This document shows positions 1 through 5,322 of a stretch of 6,761 nt of DNA, in pieces (within the stretch, counting starts at the first letter, position 1; each line of letters begins with the position of its first letter). The notes below the pieces were generated by a model. It searched no databases. It saw only the letters and a program-made list of their open reading frames with translations, and was not told the DNA's origin. Position numbers and translations under genes: made by a program. Source of the DNA: CAZQLW01 sp964639875 (lineage in GTDB: Archaea; Nanobdellota; Nanobdellia; Woesearchaeales; GW2011-AR9); the NCBI GenBank assembly GCA_964639875.1, contig CAZXEM010000061.1, positions 1-6,761 on the forward strand. Reading direction: 5' to 3'.

Positions 1-671
1 AACCTTAACTTATCAAATTTTGCTAGATGGTCTAACTGCGATTTTGTTACTAAAGTAAAGTTGGTATCCATGGAAACTATTGTAATTTGTTTATTCTGAT
101 GTAAATCTTCAATCAACGGAATTAAGTCTGCGTACAGAAAAGGTTCACCCTGGACACCGATATGTACCTCTACTGGTTCGTTAACAAACTCTATCAATTT
201 TTGCAGTTCTTCAACTAAATAATCTTTTTCAACTACAAAATCAACTTTGTTTGAACTTTGCCCCTCACCAACTGAACAATAAATACAATTTAAGTTGCAA
301 GAAGTTATTGGTTTGATTTCAATTAATGAACTGTTTCGGTAAACTATTCCAAAAGAAACATTTCCAATTAAAGGAATTTGTGAATTTCGATGAATGTAAA
401 CAGCTTTGTTTCCGTTAATTGTGTTAATAAGTTGATCAAAATATTTGTTTAAAATGAATGAAAATTTCAGTTCTGCTTTATGTTGATAAGTATCAATAAA
501 CTCAACAGTATGTTCATCAATAAGCTTAAATGGGCCGATTAATTCTAATTCTTTTACTGGGATTTTGGTAGTGAATATTCTAAGTAGGTTAACTTGTAAT
601 TCTGTTTCTTTTTCTGGATCATTTTCATTCCTAAGCTGGAATGAAAGTGTTTCGAAACTTAATTTTGTCAT
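1..671 (-). CDS. Radical SAM domain protein, 3' end beyond window
   Basis: Reading leftward from the ATG at 671-669, the frame is open for 223 codons and leaves the window, so the C-terminal half is missing. A CX3CX2C cluster, CNLNCIYC at residues 125-132 (C125, C129, C132), is the signature that binds the 4Fe-4S cluster for S-adenosylmethionine cleavage. Residues 171-180 (IGVQGEPFLY) match the GGEP-type SAM-binding strand that follows it. About 115 residues precede the cluster, longer than in a minimal radical SAM barrel; they look alpha/beta and unlike a domain I can name. The text after the cluster (SVGEGQSSNKVDF, then a YLVEEL helix) recalls uncharacterised archaeal Fe-S oxidoreductases of the COG2100 type, but this subfamily assignment is from memory and tentative. 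The substrate is unknown. A TATA box at 694-701 places the transcript start at or next to the ATG. The gene is divergent from gins51. Confidence 0.85.
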   Translation of the reverse strand, partial: MTKLSFETLSFQLRNENDPEKETELQVNLLRIFTTKIPVKELELIGPFKLIDEHTVEFIDTYQHKAELKFSFILNKYFDQLINTINGNKAVYIHRNSQIPLIGNVSFGIVYRNSSLIEIKPITSCNLNCIYCSVGEGQSSNKVDFVVEKDYLVEELQKLIEFVNEPVEVHIGVQGEPFLYADLIPLIEDLHQNKQITIVSMDTNFTLVTKSQLDHLAKFDKLR

Positions 672-693
672 TACTATTAATTTCCAGATTGTT

Positions 694-701
694 TTTATAA
701 A
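694..701 (-). promoter_or_regulatory. TATA box for the radical SAM gene
   Basis: TTTATAAA lies 22 bases upstream of the ATG at 671, reading on the minus strand. An archaeal TATA box centred about 26 bases before the start codon predicts a leaderless or nearly leaderless transcript. No Shine-Dalgarno sequence is visible before the ATG, which agrees with this. Confidence 0.6.
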
Positions 702-740
702 CTTATTGTTAGGATGTAATCAAATGGTAGTGAAGTAACC

Positions 741-760
741 TATCTTCTCAAGTAAAGATA
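741..760. repeat. Small inverted repeat upstream of the gins51 TATA box
   Basis: TATCTT at 741-746 and AAGATA at 755-760 are perfect reverse complements separated by 8 bases. The right arm ends 3 bases before the putative TATA box of gins51, where an activator or repressor could act. Six-base arms arise easily by chance in DNA this AT-rich, so an operator role is only a possibility. Confidence 0.25.
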
Positions 761-763
761 AAC

Positions 764-770
764 TTTAAAA
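764..770 (+). promoter_or_regulatory. Probable TATA box for gins51
   Basis: TTTAAAA is the best TATA-like stretch in the 149-base region between the radical SAM gene and gins51. By the spacing of the other promoters in this window it would start transcription near 791, giving gins51 a leader of about 30 bases instead of a leaderless start. The match is weaker than the TTTATA/TATATA boxes elsewhere in the window. Confidence 0.45.
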
Positions 771-790
771 GCAGTGGTTCTTCTAGATTT

Positions 791-876
791 ATGGGGGTGT
801 TATGAACAATATAAAGTGTTATGAGCGATATAATAAAGATTACTCTGGAAACTTTGTACGATATTCTCAGAAATGA
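791..876 (+). other. gins51 leader with two stacked upstream ATGs
   Basis: Two short frames precede and overlap gins51. The first, 791-805, encodes only MGVL and begins where a leaderless transcript would start. Its TGA overlaps the second ATG in an ATGA (802-805). The second frame, 802-876, is 24 codons long and runs across the gins51 start in another frame. The G-rich run GGGGGTG at 794-800 resembles part of a Shine-Dalgarno sequence, but it is 20 bases from the gins51 ATG and only one base from the ATG at 802. In-frame stops at 803 and 812 rule out extending gins51 upstream. Translation of these frames is unproven. Confidence 0.3.
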
Positions 877-1672
877 GAAAAAGAGGGAAGATTTACAGAA
901 ATTAGAGAACAGTTTTTTCATTGACGTAATTAGTTATCTAAAAGAAAAGAAGACTTTCCTTGATGCAAAGGATGATAATAAAGATTTTTTTTCAAATGGT
1001 GAAAAGGAAAAGCTTGAATATGAACTTAGAAGTATTAAACGAATTCTGAAAGAAATTTATGAAAAACGTGAAAAGAAAATCTTGGACATTGCTTTAAACA
1101 GAAGTAGGACAGGATCGGAAATAATTGATACTAGTTCAATGTTAAAAGAAGAAAAAGAATTTTATAACCGTGTTTTAAACACTTTAGATTCTTACCGAAG
1201 AGGTGTTCTGATGAACTTGTTCAATGCTGAATTGCCATTTATTGATGCTCAAGAAAAAGATAAAGTTTGTTTTACAGCAAAAGAGGAACAAACTGAACCT
1301 CAAACTAAAGCAGAAGTAAAACCGGAAATAACTTCAGAACCTGATCCCTCTAAACCTAGTACTTTTACAAAATTTGAAGGTTCTCCTCCAATAGCTGCTG
1401 AAATTGATGAAACTGAAGAAGATGAACAAAAAGAACCGGTTGAATCTAAATCAGAACCAGAACAGCAAGAGGAATCAAATCAAGAAGAACCTGCTAAAGA
1501 ACCTGAAAAGCCAGTCCTGGAAAAAATTAAGGTTAAATTTACTCATCCTATGCCCAGTTTTGTTTGGAAAGATATGAAAGTTTACGGTCCTTTTAAACAA
1601 GATGAAGAGATAGATATTTTTGCTGAAGTGGCAGAATTACTTGTTAGAAAAGGTAGAGCAGTTAAAGTTTAG
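821..1672 (+). CDS. gins51: Archaeal GINS complex subunit, Gins51 (Gins15) type
   Basis: This 283-residue protein is the GINS component of the archaeal replicative helicase assembly (Cdc45/RecJ-like, MCM, GINS). Residues 1-155 form the helical A domain. Typical family segments are ITLETLYDILRNEKKR (6-22), IYEKREKKILDIAL (79-92) and the DTSSMLKEEKEFY stretch (103-115). Residues 235-283 are the small beta-rich B domain, with MPSFVWKDMKVYGPF (244-258) followed by a helix and LLVRKGRAVKV. B at the C-terminus is the Gins51 arrangement; Gins23 has the reverse order. The domains are joined by a Pro/Glu/Lys-rich, apparently disordered linker (about 144-234), long for the family. An in-frame TAA at 812 makes 821 the first possible start, and no good ribosome site precedes it. 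If no Gins23 exists in the genome, the complex could be a homotetramer. It converges on the LysM gene with a 2-base gap. Confidence 0.9.
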   Translation: MSDIIKITLETLYDILRNEKKREDLQKLENSFFIDVISYLKEKKTFLDAKDDNKDFFSNGEKEKLEYELRSIKRILKEIYEKREKKILDIALNRSRTGSEIIDTSSMLKEEKEFYNRVLNTLDSYRRGVLMNLFNAELPFIDAQEKDKVCFTAKEEQTEPQTKAEVKPEITSEPDPSKPSTFTKFEGSPPIAAEIDETEEDEQKEPVESKSEPEQQEESNQEEPAKEPEKPVLEKIKVKFTHPMPSFVWKDMKVYGPFKQDEEIDIFAEVAELLVRKGRAVKV

Positions 1673-1674
1673 AT

Positions 1675-2022
1675 TTATTTAAGATAATTTTCTAATGTTC
1701 CTGGAGGTAAACATAACGTGCCGCCAGCTACAATTCCAGTAAAGTCATTCCGTTTAGAATTATATTTTTCAATATCTTCCATTTCTAAATCATATTTAAC
1801 AATTAATCTGTAAGTTGTATCTTGGTCTCTAATTCGATAATGGTCAGCTTCAATTCCGGGAGTACAATAATTAGGACCAATAAATTCTACTTGTTCTGGT
1901 TTTGGAGGAATAGGTTTTGGCCCTTCAAGATTTTTTGGAATGTAATGAGCAGCTAGAGCTATTGTTCCTACAAATAAAAGAGAGAATAAAGCACTTCCTA
2001 CTGTTTTTGTTAAGCCACCCAT
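1675..2022 (-). CDS. Small membrane-anchored or secreted LysM-domain protein
   Basis: The 115-residue product has a hydrophobic segment at residues 8-27 (GSALFSLLFVGTIALAA core), either an uncleaved anchor or a signal peptide. A Pro-rich stretch follows (33-43), then a LysM-like domain at about 60-108. Its core, HYRIRDQDTTYRLIVKYDLE, matches the LysM pattern Y-x-V-x-x-G-D-T-x-x-x-I-A-x-x-Y-x-V. The pattern continues with an IEKYN helix end and GGTLCLPPG in place of the usual PGQxLxIP. C53 and C104 bracket the domain and could form a disulfide outside the cell. LysM domains bind N-acetylglucosamine-containing glycans such as peptidoglycan or chitin; the ligand here is unknown, and I infer an S-layer or cell-surface sugar. 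The first residues (MGGLTK) carry one lysine ahead of the hydrophobic run. The gene has its own promoter, is divergent from the MazG operon and ends 2 bases from the gins51 stop. Confidence 0.75.
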   Translation of the reverse strand: MGGLTKTVGSALFSLLFVGTIALAAHYIPKNLEGPKPIPPKPEQVEFIGPNYCTPGIEADHYRIRDQDTTYRLIVKYDLEMEDIEKYNSKRNDFTGIVAGGTLCLPPGTLENYLK

Positions 2023-2046
2023 AATTTATCTAGGATGTTTAGTTTT

Positions 2047-2054
2047 TTTTAAAA
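2047..2054 (-). promoter_or_regulatory. Putative TATA box for the LysM gene
   Basis: TTTTAAAA ends 24 bases before the ATG at 2022 on the minus strand, the spacing expected for a leaderless archaeal transcript. It sits in a run of eight T followed by four A on the plus strand, so the exact box is uncertain. Confidence 0.45.
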
Positions 2055-2068
2055 CTTATGAAAAACTA

Positions 2069-2076
2069 TTTATAAT
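2069..2076 (+). promoter_or_regulatory. TATA box for the MazG-MnmC operon
   Basis: TTTATAAT begins 29 bases upstream of the ATG at 2098, the right distance for transcription to start at or beside that codon. It follows an A-rich stretch that could serve as a BRE. No Shine-Dalgarno sequence is present, in keeping with a leaderless first gene. Confidence 0.6.
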
Positions 2077-2097
2077 ACCTGCATTTTTAGAATAAAT

Positions 2098-2424
2098 ATG
2101 GAAATACAAGAAATTAAAGATTTTTCGAAACGAATGCACAAAAAGTTGGAAAGTTATTACAACTTTGATGATCCTAGAAAGTTAAATTTACCAATGACCG
2201 TAAAAATCATGGAAGAACTTGGCGAACTATGTGATGATGTTCTCGCTCATTCAGGTATTCAAAGAAAAGAAAAACTTGAAAATAAAGATATGGGAAATCT
2301 TCAAGAAGAGTTTGCTGACGTAATTTTAACCACTTGCAATTTGGCAGAAAATATGGGTATTGATATTGAAGAAGCTTTACGGAAAAAGATTAAGAAAGTT
2401 GATCAGAGATTTGCAGAAGAATGA
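2098..2424 (+). CDS. MazG-like nucleotide pyrophosphohydrolase
   Basis: This 108-residue, all-helical protein belongs to the MazG/all-alpha NTP pyrophosphatase superfamily, which hydrolyses nucleoside triphosphates to monophosphate and pyrophosphate with bound magnesium. The metal-binding signatures are visible. EELGE at residues 39-43 is the EExxE motif in helix 1. EEFADVIL at 70-77 supplies the second E-x-x-D pair (E71, D74). The length matches single-domain MazG proteins, not the duplicated bacterial MazG. Family members act as house-cleaning enzymes on damaged or non-canonical dNTPs, or on dUTP/dCTP; substrate cannot be read from the sequence. The start at 2098 is supported by the TATA box 29 bases upstream. 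The stop codon overlaps the ATG of the methyltransferase gene as ATGA, so the two are almost certainly one transcript and translationally coupled. Confidence 0.88.
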   Translation: MEIQEIKDFSKRMHKKLESYYNFDDPRKLNLPMTVKIMEELGELCDDVLAHSGIQRKEKLENKDMGNLQEEFADVILTTCNLAENMGIDIEEALRKKIKKVDQRFAEE

Positions 2425-3083
2425 AACTTAAAAAAATATTAACTAACGATAATTCAGAATCTTTTCATAATGAAGAAGTAGGTGAATCTTATCATTCTCA
2501 TACAGGGGCAGTAGAAGAAGCTTTAAAAAAATATGCAGAACCGTGCAAAATTAAAGAGATAGCAAAAACTGGTAAATTAAAAATTCTTGACGTTTGTTTT
2601 GGTATGGGTTATAATTCAGCAATGGCTGTTGATGTTGCTTTAGCAGAAAATCCTGATTGCGAGATTGAAGTTGTTGGTTTGGAATACGATCCCGAGATTG
2701 TTGAAAAAATTCAAGAAGTTAACCCAGCAATAAAATTCTTTGAACATTATAAAAATTTAACACCTACAAATTTAGAATTTAAACATAAAAATGTTACAGT
2801 GAAAATTATTCTTGGTGATGCAAAAGAATCAGTAAAAAATCTTCCTGAAAATCATTTTGATGCAATTTTCTTTGATCCATTCAGTCCGAAAACCGCCCCA
2901 GAAATGTGGACAGTAAAACTTTTTAAACAAATGTACAGGGTTTTGAAAGAATCTGGAATTTTGGCAACTTATTCGTGTGCAAGACATATTCGAGACAATA
3001 TGAAAGAAGCTAACTTGTTCTGGGACGAAGGGCCAATTGTTGGAAGAAGAGGGCCAGCAACGATTGCTACTAAATGGGTTTAA
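2421..3083 (+). CDS. MnmC/DUF752-type SAM-dependent methyltransferase
   Basis: The 220-residue protein is a Rossmann-fold methyltransferase resembling the methyltransferase domain of MnmC and its stand-alone DUF752 relatives. These methylate the aminomethyl group on C5 of tRNA wobble uridine (nm5U to mnm5U). The N-terminal family block is present: EEVGESYHSHTGAVEEAL at residues 18-35. Motif I is ILDVCFGMGYNS (55-66), the acidic SAM-ribose residue is probably E88 in VGLEYD, GDA lies at 132-134, and the catalytic-loop signature FFDPFSPKTAPEMW is at 150-163. The conserved tail GRRGPATIA is at 208-216. There is no FAD-oxidase domain as in bacterial fused MnmC. Whether the substrate is nm5U or a related wobble nucleoside in this organism is inference. 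The ATG overlaps the MazG stop, and the stop shares TTAA with the convergent neighbour. Confidence 0.85.
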   Translation: MKLKKILTNDNSESFHNEEVGESYHSHTGAVEEALKKYAEPCKIKEIAKTGKLKILDVCFGMGYNSAMAVDVALAENPDCEIEVVGLEYDPEIVEKIQEVNPAIKFFEHYKNLTPTNLEFKHKNVTVKIILGDAKESVKNLPENHFDAIFFDPFSPKTAPEMWTVKLFKQMYRVLKESGILATYSCARHIRDNMKEANLFWDEGPIVGRRGPATIATKWV

Positions 3084-3472
3084 AGAGAATATTGATGTTC
3101 TTCACTAATATCTCCTGAATAAATTTTTACTGATAACTTTAATCCTTTTTGATTTGTCCATTCTTTATCACGGAGAGTAATTTTACTTTTATATTCTTGA
3201 CAATATCCTGGCTTTGGAGCTTCCATCTTTTGAACATTTCCTGCAAGACAATAATATTCTAAACAAATACTATGATGGATTTCTATGGTTGCTTCTAAAT
3301 TTCCGTTATTACAAATTTCTCCCGTAAGATATAAAGAATTATTTTTTATTCCTTTGTTAATTAAACTATAAACATCTCCAGCTCTAACTTCTTTAGCGAG
3401 GTTTTGAGCTGGCTTCCCAATTCCAATACTTAACGCCAACAAAGCGCATAGTGTAATTATCTTCTTGCGCAC
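3080..3472 (-). CDS. Small secreted cysteine-containing protein, unknown function
   Basis: I do not recognise this 130-residue protein. It starts with a Sec-type signal peptide: basic RKK at residues 2-4, hydrophobic core ITLCALLALSIGIG (6-19), then a polar region from about residue 20. The mature part has four cysteines (C54, C70, C75, C91), enough for two disulfides, and alternating hydrophobic/polar strands. The stretches LYLTGEICNNGNLEATIEIH (47-66) and GLKLSVKIYSG (110-120) suggest a beta-sandwich of the CARDB or immunoglobulin-like kind; that is inference. The start codon is GTG at 3472-3470. The ATG two bases upstream (3474) opens only a five-codon frame ending at TAA, and an in-frame stop lies at 3488-3490. 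A TATA box 30 bases upstream supports a leaderless GTG start. The stop overlaps the methyltransferase stop tail-to-tail within TTAA. Confidence 0.7.
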   Translation of the reverse strand: MRKKIITLCALLALSIGIGKPAQNLAKEVRAGDVYSLINKGIKNNSLYLTGEICNNGNLEATIEIHHSICLEYYCLAGNVQKMEAPKPGYCQEYKSKITLRDKEWTNQKGLKLSVKIYSGDISEEHQYSL

Positions 3473-3494
3473 ATAAAAAAAGTTGATTTAGTGA

Positions 3495-3502
3495 TATATA
3501 AA
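3495..3502 (-). promoter_or_regulatory. TATA box for the small secreted protein
   Basis: On the minus strand this reads TTTATATA and ends 22 bases before the GTG at 3472, predicting initiation at or within two bases of that codon. It lies in the 77-base gap downstream of ftsY, so the gene can be expressed independently of the ftsY operon. I see no clear oligo-T terminator for ftsY on the minus strand in this gap, so read-through is also possible. Confidence 0.6.
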
Positions 3503-3549
3503 GATACTTAAGAATTTTTTTATCGATTTTCAGTTTTTAGTTAAAATTT

Positions 3550-5322
3550 CTAAAACCCTAATCTTTTAAGAATTAAATCTTTATCAAACGCTTCAAAATC
3601 TTTATACTCTTGGCCCATCCCTAAAAATAAAATTGGTTTTTTAATCGTATAAGCGATACTTAGTGGAGCGCCACCTTTTTCGTCAATGTCTGCCTTTGTT
3701 AAGATTGCGCCATCCATCTCAACCAGTTCATTAAATTTCTTTGCTTGTTCAATACAATCATTTCCAGTAATTGATTCGCCAATAAAAACTTTTAAATCCG
3801 GAGTTGTAATTCTAATGATTTTTTCCAATTCTGCCATTAAATTAGTGTTACTATGTAATCGTCCAGCAGTATCAATTAATACAACATCAATATTGTTCTT
3901 TTCAGCATATTTAACAGCATCAAAAGCTACTGCTGCTGCATCAGAACCGTAATCATGTTTGATCATTTTTACTTCTAACTTGTTAGCATGTTCTTCTAAC
4001 TGTTGAATTGCTGCTGCCCGAAAAGTATCACACGCTGCAAGAACTACAGACAAATTGTTTTCTTTAAAGTAATTAGCTAATTTGGCAATTGAAGTTGTTT
4101 TCCCTGAACCGTTAATTCCAAAGAAAGCAATTACTAACGGTTTTTTATTTTTAGCTTTTTCCAAAATGTCAATTTTGTCAAAGGTAAGAATTTCTGTTAA
4201 TGTCTTTTTCAAAGTTTCTTCAATTTTGCTTGGTACATCTCTTGGAAGTGGCTTATCCACTAACTCTTCTTGAAGATCAATTTTAATTTTTTCAATAACT
4301 TCCACTGAAACGTTACTCTCTAATAATGCTATTTCCAATTCCCAAAATAAAGTTTCAAACTTATCTGCAGAGATTGTTTTTGTTGTCAATGATTGTTTAA
4401 CTTTACCAAAGAACCCTTTCTTTTCTTCTTCTACTGGTTTCTCTTCGATTTTTAGTTCTTCACTAGGTTTTTCTTCTTTTTCTATAATTTTTTCTTCTGG
4501 TTCTTCTTTTACTTCAGGCTTTTTTTCTTCAATAACTTCTTCTTTCTTTTCTTTTTTCTTAAATAAGCCAAATAACTTTTTTTCTTTTACTGGTTCCGCA
4601 GGTTTGTCCGAGGATTCAGAATCTTCTGATTCTTCAGCAACTTCTTCTAATAATTCTTCTGCAGTTGGTTGTCTCTCGGCCTCTTTAATTCTGTCTTGTT
4701 CTTCTTGAGGTAATTCTTCAACAGCATACTTTTCTTTAGTTTCTTCAATTAGTGATTCCGCAGAAGGGATTTCTCTATCATCTTTAGGTTCTTCTGGTAA
4801 CGGAACAATTTTATCTTCTTTTACTTCCTCTTCTTTTACATCTTTAATTTCTTCTAAATCTGGTTCGAATTTATTTTTGCCTACTGTGAACTTAGTAGGA
4901 ACCTCTTCAACTTTCTCTTCTTTATTAGTTTCTTCAATAAGTTGATCTGCTCTTTCAAGCTCTTCTTCAGAAATATCTTCTTCTTCATCTTTTGATTCTA
5001 CACTCTCTTCAATAACTTCTTCAACTGGTTCTGATTCCTCTTTAGTTTCTTCCTTTTCTTCCTTTTCAATAACTTCTTCTTTTTTAGGTTCTTCTACTTC
5101 ATCAACGTTATCAATTAAATCTTGAGCAGAAACTTCTTCTTTATCTTCAACAACAGGTTCTTCAGTTTTTTCTTTTTCCTCAACTATTTCTTTCTCTTCA
5201 GAAATTTCTTCAACCGGTTCTTCAACTTCTTGTTCAATCTCTTTCTCTTCAGCAACTTCTTCAGCTTTTTTAGAAAAAACGTTCAACGCTCCTTTTAACT
5301 TATCTTTAAGTTTGCCGAACAT
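3550..5322 (-). CDS. ftsY: Signal recognition particle receptor FtsY
   Basis: This is the SRP receptor GTPase, which docks SRP54-ribosome complexes at the membrane. The C-terminal NG module (about 300-590) is complete. The N-domain helices begin near 316, and the P-loop is GINGSGKTT (402-410). Then come DTFRAAA (432-438), DTAGR (484-488), TKADIDEKGG (542-551, the G4 specificity motif) and closing GMGQEYKDFEAFD (568-580). TKAD-x-DEKGG is typical of archaeal FtsY. Residues 1-300 are a very acidic, Glu/Lys-rich and probably disordered extension. It carries basic amphipathic patches at its start (MFGKLKDKLKGALNVFSKK), at 247-260 (KKLFGLFKKKEKK) and at the NG boundary (KKGFFGKVKQSL), the last two resembling membrane-targeting sequences. 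A short A-x-x-L-[IL]-[DE] motif occurs at 66, 125, 188 and 221. The ATG abuts the prefoldin stop with no gap, with GAGGT seven bases upstream as ribosome site. Confidence 0.96.
   Translation of the reverse strand: MFGKLKDKLKGALNVFSKKAEEVAEEKEIEQEVEEPVEEISEEKEIVEEKEKTEEPVVEDKEEVSAQDLIDNVDEVEEPKKEEVIEKEEKEETKEESEPVEEVIEESVESKDEEEDISEEELERADQLIEETNKEEKVEEVPTKFTVGKNKFEPDLEEIKDVKEEEVKEDKIVPLPEEPKDDREIPSAESLIEETKEKYAVEELPQEEQDRIKEAERQPTAEELLEEVAEESEDSESSDKPAEPVKEKKLFGLFKKKEKKEEVIEEKKPEVKEEPEEKIIEKEEKPSEELKIEEKPVEEEKKGFFGKVKQSLTTKTISADKFETLFWELEIALLESNVSVEVIEKIKIDLQEELVDKPLPRDVPSKIEETLKKTLTEILTFDKIDILEKAKNKKPLVIAFFGINGSGKTTSIAKLANYFKENNLSVVLAACDTFRAAAIQQLEEHANKLEVKMIKHDYGSDAAAVAFDAVKYAEKNNIDVVLIDTAGRLHSNTNLMAELEKIIRITTPDLKVFIGESITGNDCIEQAKKFNELVEMDGAILTKADIDEKGGAPLSIAYTIKKPILFLGMGQEYKDFEAFDKDLILKRLGF
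4425..5265 (-). repeat. Low-complexity purine-rich tract encoding the acidic FtsY extension
   Basis: On the plus strand this stretch is dominated by TTCTT/TTCTTC runs; the coding strand is correspondingly GAA/AAA-rich. Imperfect repeats of the codons for EVIEE and EEKE recur throughout (for example near 4525, 5010 and 5070). It is a compositional repeat within ftsY, not a separate element. Such tracts may vary in length between strains by slippage or recombination. Confidence 0.6.

Noticed and set aside
672..820. Possible tRNA or small RNA gene in the largest intergenic region
   Set aside because: No cloverleaf, T-loop GTTCNANNC box or stable GC-rich stem is visible; the region is explained by two divergent promoters and a leader.
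3473..3549. Terminator for the ftsY operon
   Set aside because: The minus strand here is A-rich and lacks the oligo-T run or hairpin expected of a terminator. The T runs are on the plus strand, where no gene ends at this site.
3686..3952. Open frame of 88 codons on the plus strand
   Set aside because: It lies entirely antisense to the conserved GTPase domain of ftsY and has no promoter, ribosome site or recognisable domain.
4082..4273. Open frame of 63 codons on the plus strand
   Set aside because: It is antisense to the P-loop and N-domain region of ftsY; the apparent hydrophobicity comes from complementing charged codons.
4425..5265. Repetitive TTCTT-rich DNA that might suggest a CRISPR array or tandem repeat element
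   Set aside because: There are no identical repeats with regular spacers. The pattern is explained by Glu/Lys codons of the in-frame FtsY extension.
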